Positions 25,246-33,415 are shown, counted from the stretch's first letter. The stretch is 64,000 nucleotides of DNA from Spirilliplanes yamanashiensis (GCF_016863475.1 NZ_BOOY01000036.1:1-64000); one strand, 5' to 3'. Numbers and translations are program-made. The notes: generated by a model from the letters alone, not told the origin.

Positions 25246-25261
25246 CGTGACCGCCGTCACG
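25246..25261. promoter_or_regulatory. Palindrome upstream of the GAF regulator
   Basis: CGTGAC-CGCC-GTCACG forms perfect 6-bp arms 21 nt before the regulator start. A second inverted repeat, GTACA (25261-25265) and TGTAC (25277-25281), follows directly. Candidate operators for this regulator or another; binding is not demonstrated. Confidence 0.45.
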
Positions 25262-25314
25262 TACATCGACAAGTTCTGTACGGTGCGTGAGGGTCGGGTG
25301 CGTCGGTAGCCGGC

Positions 25315-26517
25315 CTACCAGGTGCCGTCGTCGCGGACCCGCGGCGCGTCGCGGCCCAGCACCAGCGTGGACAGCGCCTGCGGCAGGCCCGTGCCCAGGT
25401 ACCACTCGCCGGCCTGGTCGAGGGCGAACACCCGGCTCCGCTCGTCGATCGCGAGGACCCCGTCGCCGTCCTCGGCGCCGATCGGGAACAGCCGGCTGCC
25501 CAGCACCCGCCCGAACTCGGCCAGGGTCGCCCAGCTGTGCGCCGCCGCGGCCGGCGAGATTACGAACCGGCGCACCCACAGCCGCTCGCCGGGGCCGCGG
25601 TGCGCACAGTCCGCCGACGGCACCAGCGCCAGCGCCCGCTCCGCCGCCGGGAACGACGGCAGCCCGGCCACCGCCGTCCGCGCCCGCCCGGCCCGGTCGC
25701 TCAGCGGCGCCCAGCCCGCACCCGCCAGCACGGCCGCCACCCCGGGCGCGAACCCGGCGGTGCCCACCGACGGCGGCAGCGGCGCCGCCGGCACCGCCGG
25801 GGTGGCCGCCGCCCAGCCCAGCGCCGCCGCGGGCAGCAGCCCGAACGCGACCAGCGCCCGGACGCACGTCTCGCACGGCGGCCGGCCGGCCCCCGTCGCC
25901 GGGTCGCCCGGCTCGCGCAGCAGCGTGACCTCCCACGGCGTACCCGAGAACCAGGCCCGGGCCGACGGCAGGTCCAGCGGCGGCCGACCCGCGGCCGCGC
26001 GGCGCCGGTCCGCCTCGTGCAGCGCGTCGGAGACGGCGACGAGCTCCGCGTGCCGCTCCGCCCCGCGGGTCAGCCGCGGCTGCCCGCGCAGGTGGGCGCG
26101 GACCAGCGGATGGTGCCGCAGCTCCTGGTCGCCCTTCGCCCCGTGCGCCGTCACGAGGCCCGCCGGCGTGCTGATCGTGCACACCGCCGCGGCCAGCCCC
26201 GACCGGGTGAGCGCGCGCCGCAGCCGCACCGCCGGGTCGGCCGTGCGCACCACCCCCGCCCGGGCCGCCCGGTGCGCGCGGACGTCGCGCAGCACCACCT
26301 CGTCGGGCACCGCCGGCCAGTGCGACAGCTCGCCGGTCTCGCGGTCGATCACCGTCGGCGTGCCGTCGCCGGGCAGCTGTCCGTCGCCTGTGGACACCGG
26401 CCGGATCAGGAACCCCAGGTCGAACTCGACGACCCGCGCGCCCCACGCCACCGCCAGCGCGTCCGCCTCGGCGCGGCTGATCCCCCGACTGTCCACAGGG
26501 GAACCGTAACGGACCAC
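25315..26517 (-). CDS. YwqJ-type deaminase domain fused to SUKH-3 immunity-like domain
   Basis: 400 residues. An N-terminal ~80-residue region is followed by a zinc-dependent nucleotide/nucleic-acid deaminase-like domain (~95-230): the HAE motif is H156-A157-E158 and the PCxxC motif is P214-C215-E-T-C218, as in YwqJ-related polymorphic-toxin deaminases. Residues ~250-400 resemble SUKH-3 (FAPGVAAVLAGAGWAPLSDRA, then HSWATLAEFGRVLGSRLFPIG and LDQAGEWYLGTGLPQAL), a common immunity fold. The gene is divergent from the WXG100/toxin operon, with only 67 bp between starts. It may be a toxin neutralised in cis, an immunity protein with a decoy deaminase, or a repair or defence protein. GTG 26517 is a provisional start; GTG 26496 is an alternative. 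Confidence 0.75.
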   Translation of the reverse strand: MVRYGSPVDSRGISRAEADALAVAWGARVVEFDLGFLIRPVSTGDGQLPGDGTPTVIDRETGELSHWPAVPDEVVLRDVRAHRAARAGVVRTADPAVRLRRALTRSGLAAAVCTISTPAGLVTAHGAKGDQELRHHPLVRAHLRGQPRLTRGAERHAELVAVSDALHEADRRRAAAGRPPLDLPSARAWFSGTPWEVTLLREPGDPATGAGRPPCETCVRALVAFGLLPAAALGWAAATPAVPAAPLPPSVGTAGFAPGVAAVLAGAGWAPLSDRAGRARTAVAGLPSFPAAERALALVPSADCAHRGPGERLWVRRFVISPAAAAHSWATLAEFGRVLGSRLFPIGAEDGDGVLAIDERSRVFALDQAGEWYLGTGLPQALSTLVLGRDAPRVRDDGTW

Positions 26518-26536
26518 GCGGGGCGGTGGGGGCCGG

Positions 26537-26542
26537 TAATGT
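26537..26542 (+). promoter_or_regulatory. Possible -10 element of the toxin operon
   Basis: TAATGT fits TANNNT and lies 43 nt before the WXG100-like start, in the 67-bp divergent spacer. No -35 match was recognised. Confidence 0.35.
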
Positions 26543-26584
26543 GCCGGTCCGGGGTGGGGAGACGGCGGGGGAGAGGGGTGCCGC

Positions 26585-26911
26585 GTGAGCGGTCACGAGA
26601 TCCGGCTCGACCCGGCGCGGGCCCACCGCGGCGGGCGCGACCTGGCCGACGCCGGGCGGCAGATCGCCGCCGTCCGCGCCGGCCTCGGCGCCGCCCTCGA
26701 CGCCGCCGGCCAGGCCCGCCCGTGGGGCGGCGACGACCTCGGCGCGGCCTTCCACCGCACGTACGCCCCCGGCGCGCAGGCCGTCCTCGACGCCTGGCAG
26801 ACCATCGCCGCGTACGTCGAGGCCCTCGGCGCCGCCGCCGTCACCGGCGTCGCCGACCTCACCGCGGCCGATGCCCAGGGCGGCGAACGCGTCCGCGGGG
26901 CGCGCCGGTGA
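26585..26911 (+). CDS. WXG100-like (Esx-type) small protein
   Basis: 108 residues, the right length for a helical-hairpin ESX/type VII partner. Two helices flank a turn containing RPWGGDDLGAAFHRTYAPG (~residues 49-67), a variant of the W-x-G turn common in proteins encoded before CpnT-like toxins. The stop overlaps the GTG of the toxin gene (GTGA, 26908-26911), so the two are translationally coupled and probably co-secreted. GTG 26585 is preceded by a GGGGAGAGGGG purine run. It likely acts as the secretion partner or chaperone of the large downstream protein; that is inferred from context. Confidence 0.8.
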   Translation: MSGHEIRLDPARAHRGGRDLADAGRQIAAVRAGLGAALDAAGQARPWGGDDLGAAFHRTYAPGAQAVLDAWQTIAAYVEALGAAAVTGVADLTAADAQGGERVRGARR

Positions 26912-29900
26912 GCGTGCTGCCCAGCCCCGTCCCGCACCCGCTCGACTGCCTCTGGTTCGACGTCCCCGGCTGGGCCCGCGGCCTGTTCGAGTTCGCCCTC
27001 GGCGTCGACTGGCCCGACGGCGACGAGACCACCGTCTGGGATCTCGCCGACCAGTGGCACACCGTCGCCGACGCCCTGGCCGCCCCGCAGTCCGACGCCG
27101 CCCGCGCCGCCCACGAGACCTGGGCCGCCCTCGGCGGCGACACCGACCTGGCCGCCGCCTTCGGCGACGCCTGGCACGGCCTCACCGACGGCCCCGACGC
27201 GCCCCTGCCCGCCCTCATCGCCGCCACCCGCGAACTCGCCACCGTCGTCGAGGGCTGCGGCACCGACATCGAGGCCGCCAAACTCGAGGTCTGGATCGAG
27301 GTCGGCATCTTCGCCGCCGAACTCGCCGCCCTCGCCGCCGCCGCCCTGTGCACGGCCGGCGCCGCCGCCGGCGCGGCCGGCCCGATCGTCGCCGCCACCC
27401 GCTTCGCCATCACCCGCATCTTCCGGCGCCTGCTCGCCAAGCTCAGCGCCGCGTCGCTGCGCGGCCCCGCCCGGCTCGCGCTGTCCGCGGCCGAGGAGGG
27501 CGCCGCGGAGGCCGCCACCCAGCTCGCCGTCCAGCACCACCAACTCACCCACAGCCGCCGCGACGACCTCGACTGGCTCGCCGTCCGCGACGCCGCCGCC
27601 GGCGGCCTCGCCGGCGGAGCCGCCGCCCCGCTCGCGTCCCTCGGACGGCACGGCCGCGGCAACACCTTCCTGGAGAACGTCGCCCGCGAGATGGGCGGCG
27701 AGGTCCTGGCGTCGAACGCGGCGTCCCTCGCCGTCTCGGGGGAGCTCAGTGACCTGGGGGAGATGGGGAGCAGTGCGGTGTCAGGGACGCGCAGCTCCGT
27801 GACGACGCAGGCCACCGACGCGCTGGGCGGGCGGCTGGAGGCGCTGCCTCCGGCTGCCCTTCCTGCTGAGCCGGGCGTTCCTCGCGGGGTGACGGGCGCG
27901 TCTCCCACCTCCGCCGTGTCGGTGTCGGATCCCAGGCCGTCTGGTGCGAGGGGCTCCGCGGGGGTTGCCGTGGAGTCGGTCGCGGTGGCCGGGCGGTTCG
28001 CATCGTCCGAGAGGGACGCCTCCCTGCCCACTTCGGCGCCGGGTGCGGTGACCTCCCTTTCCCCTCCGGCGCCGGGTGCGGTGACCTCACCGGCATCGCC
28101 GGGGGTGTCGACACCTCTTGCGCCGTCGGGCGGGCAGCCCTCGTCGCCCGGTGCGCTTCCGGTTTCGTCGCCGGCCTCGCTGTCCGGACCCTCGTCAGCC
28201 GCAGCACCCGTGGCTGCGGGGGCGATGCCGCCGGGTGCGCCGGCACCGGCCGGGCCGCCGGCGGTTGCGCCTTCACCGCCACCGCCGGGTGCGTCTCCCT
28301 TGCCTCCCGCGGCGCCGCCGTCGGGCGCGCTGCCCTCGACGCCCGCCACTCATCCAGCGGTGGCCCCCGCGCCGGCTCCCGCCACGGCTGTCCACTCCGG
28401 ACCGTCGTCGCCGGGCGCTCCGGCCGGCGGCCCGCCGCGCCCGCCGTCCCCCGGCTCCGACCTGCCCGCCGACGACGACGGACCCGCGCCGCCGCCGCAC
28501 GCGGTGGTCCCGTACCTCGGCCTGCCCGTCGCCGTCCCTGACCCGGCGGAGGCCGCCGACACCCGCCGGCGCCGCGCCCACGCCGGCTGGGCCCGCCTGC
28601 TGCGCACCGGCGCCACCGCCGCCCACGACGCCGACCGGCAGGCCCAGGCGTGGTCGGCGGCGGCCGCGGTCTCCCGGGACTGGGCCGTGCACCACGAGGC
28701 CCGCGGCGAGCCCGAGGCGGCCCAGCGCTGGTGGTCCCGGCACCGCGCCGAACAGGCCAACGCCGACCACTGGCACGCCGAGCGCGACGCGCTCCTAGCG
28801 GGCGACGGCGGGCGCGGCGCGCACCCCGACGACGAGGGCCCGGTGCCGACGCCGACCGGCCCGGACGACCCACCGTCGGCGGCGTCCCGGCGCCCGTACG
28901 GGCTGGCCGGCGGCCTGCGCGAACCGCTCGCCGTCCACCAGCGCGACCTGGAGGCGGCGCTCCCGCGCGACACCGCGGGCCGCCCGCTGCGCACCCCGGA
29001 CCCGCGCGAGGGCACCTGGCTGCGCCTGGCGAACGACGGCGGCCCGGGCGCCGACCCCACGCGGGCCGTCAACTGCCAGGACTGCGTCCTGTCGTTCTAC
29101 GACACGTGGCTGCACGGCCGCCCGCACGTCGCGGCCCCGCGCACCTTCGACGGCTACCTGGCCGCGGACGTGAGCCGCCCGCCCGGCGGCGAGCGGAACG
29201 GCCCGCGCCGCGCGGAGCAGGTCACGGGCGGCCGCTACCAGACGGTCCTGGCCGACGTCACCGCCCTGCCCGCGGACGTGGCGGCCCGGCAGACGGCGGA
29301 CGCCTTCGCCGCCCTGGACGCCCAGCTGCGTACGGCGGGCCCGGGCTCGATGGCCCTGATCATCAACGGCTGGCCGGACGGCTCCGCGCACGCGTGGACG
29401 GCGGTCAACCAGGACGGCACGGTCCTGTGGGTCGACCCGCAGCGCGGCGTGGTGTCGGACACCGGCCCGCTGTACACGGGCGTCTCCCGGTTCGACGCCC
29501 TGATGCTGGGCCCGGACGGCATCCCGGCGCCGCTGCCGGAACGCCCGCCGGGCGCGTGGTCGGCGCTCCCGCCGCTCGACGCGCCGCCCACCCCGCCGAC
29601 GGACCGGACCCCGCTGAGCGTCCTGGACACCTCGCCCGCGGGGGCCGCCCCGGGCGGCGCGCCGGACGTGCGTGCGCGACGCCTCGCCGCCCAGGCCGCC
29701 CTCGACGCCTCGGACGGCTCGATACCCGCGGTGATCGCGGGCGCGCCGGACCTGGAGGCGGCCTTCGCCGCGGGCGTCCGGCCGGCAGACCTCGCGGCGC
29801 ACCTGGATGCCGCGACGGTGGCCCGCCTGTGGCCGGGCCTGTCGTCCGCCGATGCGGCGCGGGCGGCGGCGTTATTCGCCGACCCAACGGCACGGTCCGC

Positions 29901-30840
29901 CCTGGAGCGGGCGTGGGCCGACCCCGCGAACGGCGAACCCCTGCTGGCGGAACGGCTCGTCCGGGACCTGCCCCGGCGGCCCGGCCTGCTCGCGGTCATC
30001 GAACGGTCGCCGGAACTGCACGACAGCCTGCTCGCCCGCCCGCTCACCCTGTTGCACGTGGCGGAGCACCCGGAGGCCGTCGCGGCCCTGGCCGAGATCG
30101 TCGCCGAAGCGGACGTGGCCGAGGTCGCGGACAACCCGAATCCGCCGCCGGCGCCGCTGACGGACCGCCAGGCCGCGATCAGCGCGGCCGCCGCAGTGCC
30201 GGTGCCCACGACCGGGCAGGAGGGCTTCGACCTCGCCCGCCGCCGCGACGACACGTACGTCGCCGCCTATCTCGACGACCTGTACGCCGCGGCGAGGGTG
30301 GCGCAGCAGGAACTGAACGGGTGGGCGCAGTCCCTCGCCGATCGGTTCCCGGGAGCCCGGGCGGGGTGGCGGACGGCGGAGAAGGACCGGCGACGGGCGC
30401 TGGACAAGGTGGCCGACTACGACGGCGACGTCGCGCGGCTGACCGACCTGGCCGGCGCGAAGGTGGAGTTCGGCACCGTGGCCGACCTGTACGAGGCGCT
30501 CGCGGTGCTGACCGGGACACCCGGGATCACGCTGGTGCGGTTCGAGGACCGTTTCCTCGGCCCGATGCGGAGCGGATACCGCGACGTCCAGATGCTGGTG
30601 CGGCTGTCCAACGGCCACATCGGGGAGTTCCGGCTGCACCTGGCCGCGATCGACGAGGTGGCTGCCTGGGAGCACGCGCTGTTCGAGGTCCGGCGGGACC
30701 TGAAGGCTCTGGCGGCGGCGGGCGGCCGGCGTCTGACGACGACGGAGCGGTCGCTGGTGAATGGCATACTTCGCCTCGAGCAGCACAGCTTCCACGAAGC
30801 ACTGATGTCGTCGATGGGTGAGGGGCGCGGGCGTGCCTGA
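26908..30840 (+). CDS. Polymorphic toxin: CpnT-like N-domain, papain-fold domain and RelA/SpoT-like C-domain
   Basis: 1310 residues. Residues ~1-110 match the WXG100-type CpnT-like N-terminus (PLDCLWFDVPGWARGLFEFALGVDWPDGD...WDLADQWHTVADAL). A hydrophobic Ala-rich stretch spans ~128-170. Residues ~310-530 are a Pro/Ser/Ala linker with many T-ending codons, unlike the flanks. A papain-like Tox-PL domain (~655-870) has the candidate triad Cys723 (NCQDC), His828 (GSAHAWT) and Asp843 (WVDPQ). Ala-rich helices follow. Residues ~1117-1290 resemble a RelA/SpoT synthetase fold: LTDLAGAKVEF (Asp1180), FEDRFLGPMRSGYRDVQMLV (Tyr1224) and GEFRLHL (Glu1240). This suggests a secreted effector that modifies a protein and synthesises, or once synthesised, a pyrophosphorylated nucleotide. 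Activity is inferred. Confidence 0.85.
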   Translation: MSVLPSPVPHPLDCLWFDVPGWARGLFEFALGVDWPDGDETTVWDLADQWHTVADALAAPQSDAARAAHETWAALGGDTDLAAAFGDAWHGLTDGPDAPLPALIAATRELATVVEGCGTDIEAAKLEVWIEVGIFAAELAALAAAALCTAGAAAGAAGPIVAATRFAITRIFRRLLAKLSAASLRGPARLALSAAEEGAAEAATQLAVQHHQLTHSRRDDLDWLAVRDAAAGGLAGGAAAPLASLGRHGRGNTFLENVAREMGGEVLASNAASLAVSGELSDLGEMGSSAVSGTRSSVTTQATDALGGRLEALPPAALPAEPGVPRGVTGASPTSAVSVSDPRPSGARGSAGVAVESVAVAGRFASSERDASLPTSAPGAVTSLSPPAPGAVTSPASPGVSTPLAPSGGQPSSPGALPVSSPASLSGPSSAAAPVAAGAMPPGAPAPAGPPAVAPSPPPPGASPLPPAAPPSGALPSTPATHPAVAPAPAPATAVHSGPSSPGAPAGGPPRPPSPGSDLPADDDGPAPPPHAVVPYLGLPVAVPDPAEAADTRRRRAHAGWARLLRTGATAAHDADRQAQAWSAAAAVSRDWAVHHEARGEPEAAQRWWSRHRAEQANADHWHAERDALLAGDGGRGAHPDDEGPVPTPTGPDDPPSAASRRPYGLAGGLREPLAVHQRDLEAALPRDTAGRPLRTPDPREGTWLRLANDGGPGADPTRAVNCQDCVLSFYDTWLHGRPHVAAPRTFDGYLAADVSRPPGGERNGPRRAEQVTGGRYQTVLADVTALPADVAARQTADAFAALDAQLRTAGPGSMALIINGWPDGSAHAWTAVNQDGTVLWVDPQRGVVSDTGPLYTGVSRFDALMLGPDGIPAPLPERPPGAWSALPPLDAPPTPPTDRTPLSVLDTSPAGAAPGGAPDVRARRLAAQAALDASDGSIPAVIAGAPDLEAAFAAGVRPADLAAHLDAATVARLWPGLSSADAARAAALFADPTARSALERAWADPANGEPLLAERLVRDLPRRPGLLAVIERSPELHDSLLARPLTLLHVAEHPEAVAALAEIVAEADVAEVADNPNPPPAPLTDRQAAISAAAAVPVPTTGQEGFDLARRRDDTYVAAYLDDLYAAARVAQQELNGWAQSLADRFPGARAGWRTAEKDRRRALDKVADYDGDVARLTDLAGAKVEFGTVADLYEALAVLTGTPGITLVRFEDRFLGPMRSGYRDVQMLVRLSNGHIGEFRLHLAAIDEVAAWEHALFEVRRDLKALAAAGGRRLTTTERSLVNGILRLEQHSFHEALMSSMGEGRGRA

Positions 30841-31285
30841 GTATCCCGGTCTGGTCCTCCCGTCGTATCACGAGCACTACGGGGCTCCGGTCAAGATCCT
30901 CGCCACCCCGGACGGCGGCATGGTGGTCTGGCGGGCGTCCTCCGAGACCGGGGCCTGGGAGCGGCGCGACGACCTGGCCGGCGACGTCCTGTTCGCCCGG
31001 GGCGAGGACAGCTACGTGCGGACGCCGCAGGCCTTCGTCGAGACGACGGAGCAGTGGCGTGCCCGGTGGAAGGTCGCCGACGGGGCGGTCGCCGCGCTGT
31101 ACGAGACCGCCGACGCGCTGCGCGCCACAGCCCGCGACGAGGGCCGCGCGCTGACGCCCGCCGAGGTCGCGCTCATCCGGGGCATCTGGCGGCGGACGTA
31201 CCGGATGGTCGAGGAGCGGCTGCGGGCCGAGGGCAACCCCGCCGCCGACCCCGACCTGCTCGAGCGCGAGGGCGGCGCGGCGTGA
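30833..31285 (+). CDS. Small hypothetical protein, candidate immunity protein
   Basis: 150 residues, no recognised family. The start GTG 30833 lies inside the end of the toxin gene (8-nt overlap) and is preceded by GAGGGGCG; GTG 30818 in the same frame is an alternative. The protein begins with a beta-rich segment (YPGLVLPSYHEHYGAPVKILATPDGGMVVWRASSETGAWERRDD) and ends in helices (ALRATARDEGRALTPAEVALIRGIWRRTYRMVEERLRAEG). It lacks a signal peptide or membrane segment, as expected for a cytosolic antidote. Its position right after the RelA/SpoT-like warhead is the usual place for the cognate immunity gene. Its stop overlaps the endonuclease V start (GTGA). Confidence 0.72.
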   Translation: MPEYPGLVLPSYHEHYGAPVKILATPDGGMVVWRASSETGAWERRDDLAGDVLFARGEDSYVRTPQAFVETTEQWRARWKVADGAVAALYETADALRATARDEGRALTPAEVALIRGIWRRTYRMVEERLRAEGNPAADPDLLEREGGAA

Positions 31286-32046
31286 ATGCCCCCTGGCCGA
31301 CCACCGAGGCCGAGGCGCTGGCGGTCCAGGACGCGTTGCGGGCGCGGGTCGAGCAGGCCGCCGAGGGGGCCGTCGTGCCGCGGACGGTGGCCGGGCTGGA
31401 CGTGGCGTACCACGAGGACGGGGAGCGGCTCGCCGCCGCGGCGGTCGTGCTCGACGTGCGGACGCACGAGGTCGTGGATCTGGCGGTGACGGTGGGGCGG
31501 GCGGCGTTCCCGTACGTGCCGGGGTTGTTCGCGTTCCGGGAGGTGCCGGCGTTGCTCGACGCCCTTGGGCGGTTGCGGGTGGAGCCGGACGTGCTGGTGT
31601 GCGACGGGCACGGGGTGGCGCATCCGCGCCGGTTCGGGCTGGCGTGCCATCTCGGGGTGGTGACCGGGCGGCCGGCGTTCGGGGTGGCCAAGACGCCGTT
31701 GGTGGGGGCGTGGGCCGAGCCCGGGCCGACCAGGGGTGACTCGGCGGCGCTGGTCGACGGTGGTGAGGAGGTGGGCCGGGTGGTGCGGACGCGGGACGGC
31801 GTCAAGCCGGTGTTCGTGTCCGTGGGGCACCGGATCCACCTGGGCGATGCGGTGAAGATCACGATCGGGCTGGCGCGGGGTTTCCGGCTGCCGGAGAGTA
31901 CGCGGGCCGCTGACCAGGCGTGCCGTGCCGCGTTGCGGGGTGCCACGGTCGGCGGACAGATCGGCAGTGCGTCTCCGGCGGTTCGGGGCTCCGCTACTCT
32001 CGGCCCGTCAACGGCACATCGTGGCAAGGGAGCCGGCGTTGTCTGA
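31282..32046 (+). CDS. nfi: Endonuclease V (deoxyinosine 3' endonuclease)
   Basis: 254 residues. It nicks DNA (or inosine RNA) one base 3' of hypoxanthine, initiating repair of deaminated adenine. Motifs are VAGLDVAY with the first catalytic Asp, YVPGLFAFREVPALL with the catalytic Glu, and LVCDGHGVAHPRRFGLACHLGV with the second Asp and the hypoxanthine pocket. GVAKTPLVG and GVKPVFVSVGHRI are also present. The family is ~220-230 residues; the last ~40 residues here (from about GATVGGQIGS) have relaxed codon use and run over the manB ribosome binding site. The GTG overlaps the preceding stop by 4 nt, coupling it to the toxin cassette. Confidence 0.9.
   Translation: MNAPWPTTEAEALAVQDALRARVEQAAEGAVVPRTVAGLDVAYHEDGERLAAAAVVLDVRTHEVVDLAVTVGRAAFPYVPGLFAFREVPALLDALGRLRVEPDVLVCDGHGVAHPRRFGLACHLGVVTGRPAFGVAKTPLVGAWAEPGPTRGDSAALVDGGEEVGRVVRTRDGVKPVFVSVGHRIHLGDAVKITIGLARGFRLPESTRAADQACRAALRGATVGGQIGSASPAVRGSATLGPSTAHRGKGAGVV
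31995..32000 (+). promoter_or_regulatory. Possible -10 element of the manB unit, inside nfi
   Basis: TACTCT fits TANNNT and lies 38 nt before the TTG start of the phosphomannomutase gene, within the nonconserved tail of the endonuclease gene. An internal promoter here would uncouple the mannose genes from the toxin cassette. Confidence 0.3.
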
Positions 32047-33415
32047 TCTGTCACGCTTCGTCAAGGCGTACGACGTGCGCGGCACTGTCCCGGACCAGCT
32101 GAACGAGCCGGTTGCTCGGGCGCTGGGTTCGGCGTTCGTCGAGATGCTGCGCGACTCCGGGGAGGACGCCGGGCGGATCGTCATCGCGCACGACATGCGG
32201 GACTCGTCGCCGGCGCTGGCGGACGCGTTCGCGGCGGGCGCCAATGCGGCCGGGGCGGCGGTGCTGCACACCGGGCTGGGGTCGACGGATCAGCTGTACT
32301 TCGCGTCGGGGCAGCTCGGGCTGCCGGGGGCGATGTTCACGGCGAGCCACAACCCGGCGCAGTACAACGGCATCAAGCTGTGCCGGTCGGGGGCGCGGCC
32401 GGTCGGGCAGGACAGCGGGCTGGCGTGGATCCGGGACCGGGCGCAGGAGCTGCTGGACACGGCGCAGCTGCCGGAGGTGCCGGCGGACGTGGAGCACCGC
32501 GACGTGCTCGGCGAGTACGCGGCGCACCTGCGCACGCTGGTGGACCTGTCGGGCATCCGGCCGCTGAAGGTGGTCGTGGACGCGGGCAACGGCATGGGCG
32601 GGCACACGGTGCCGGCGGTGCTGGGCGACGCGAAGCTGCCGGCGCTGCCGCTGGACATCGTGCCGATGTACTTCGAGCTGGACGGCAACTTCCCGAACCA
32701 CGAGGCGAACCCGCTGGAGCCGGCGAACCTGCTGGACCTGCAGGCGGCCGTCAAGGAGCACGGGGCGGACATCGGGCTGGCGTTCGACGGCGACGCGGAC
32801 CGGTGCTTCGTGATCGACGAGCACGGCGACCCGGTGTCGCCGTCGGCGATCACGGCGCTGGTGGCGGCGCGGGAGCTGGCGAAGCACCCGGGCAGCACGG
32901 TGATCCACAACCTCATCACCTCGGCGGCGGTGCCGGAGATCATCGCCGAGAACGGCGGGACGCCGGTGCGCAGCCGGGTGGGGCACTCGTTCATCAAGGC
33001 GGAGATGGCGCGCACGAACGCGGTGTTCGGCGGCGAGCACTCGGCCCACTACTACTTCCGGGACTTCTGGTTCGCCGACACCGGCATGCTGGCGGCGATG
33101 CACGTGCTGGCGGCGCTGGGCGAGCAGGGCCGGCCGCTGTCGGAGCTGGGCGCCGGGTACGAGCGCTACTCCGCGTCGGGCGAGATCAACTCGACGGTGG
33201 CGGACCAGCAGGCGAGCGTGGCGAAGGTGCGGGCGGCGTACCCGGACGCGGAGACCGACGAGCTGGACGGGCTGACGGTCCGGTTCGACGACGGCGCCTG
33301 GCTGAACCTGCGGGCGTCCAACACGGAGCCGCTGCTGCGCCTCAATGTGGAGGGCCCGAAGCCGGACCGCATGGCGGCACTGCGGGATGAGGTTCTGGCG
33401 ATCGTGCGTGGGTAG
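32039..33415 (+). CDS. manB: Phosphomannomutase / phosphoglucomutase
   Basis: 458 residues. It interconverts mannose-6-phosphate and mannose-1-phosphate, which feeds the guanylyltransferase at 5674. Motifs are VKAYDVRGTVPDQL at the N-terminus, the phosphoserine loop FTASHNPAQYNGIK, the metal site LAFDGDADRCFV, the sugar loop GEHSAHYYFRDF, and RASNTEPLLRLNVE in domain 4. TTG 32039 is chosen because AAGGGAG lies 7 nt upstream and the protein then begins SDLSRFVKAYDVRG; GTG 32021 is an alternative. It overlaps the endonuclease V gene by 8 nt. It heads the mannose-phosphate cluster through 37032. Confidence 0.92.
   Translation: MSDLSRFVKAYDVRGTVPDQLNEPVARALGSAFVEMLRDSGEDAGRIVIAHDMRDSSPALADAFAAGANAAGAAVLHTGLGSTDQLYFASGQLGLPGAMFTASHNPAQYNGIKLCRSGARPVGQDSGLAWIRDRAQELLDTAQLPEVPADVEHRDVLGEYAAHLRTLVDLSGIRPLKVVVDAGNGMGGHTVPAVLGDAKLPALPLDIVPMYFELDGNFPNHEANPLEPANLLDLQAAVKEHGADIGLAFDGDADRCFVIDEHGDPVSPSAITALVAARELAKHPGSTVIHNLITSAAVPEIIAENGGTPVRSRVGHSFIKAEMARTNAVFGGEHSAHYYFRDFWFADTGMLAAMHVLAALGEQGRPLSELGAGYERYSASGEINSTVADQQASVAKVRAAYPDAETDELDGLTVRFDDGAWLNLRASNTEPLLRLNVEGPKPDRMAALRDEVLAIVRG

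Noticed and set aside
25537-26907. In-frame extension of the toxin gene back across the deaminase-SUKH gene
   Set aside because: The extension is Arg/Pro-rich antisense translation of the minus-strand gene; the GTG at 26908 overlapping the WXG100 stop is the natural start.
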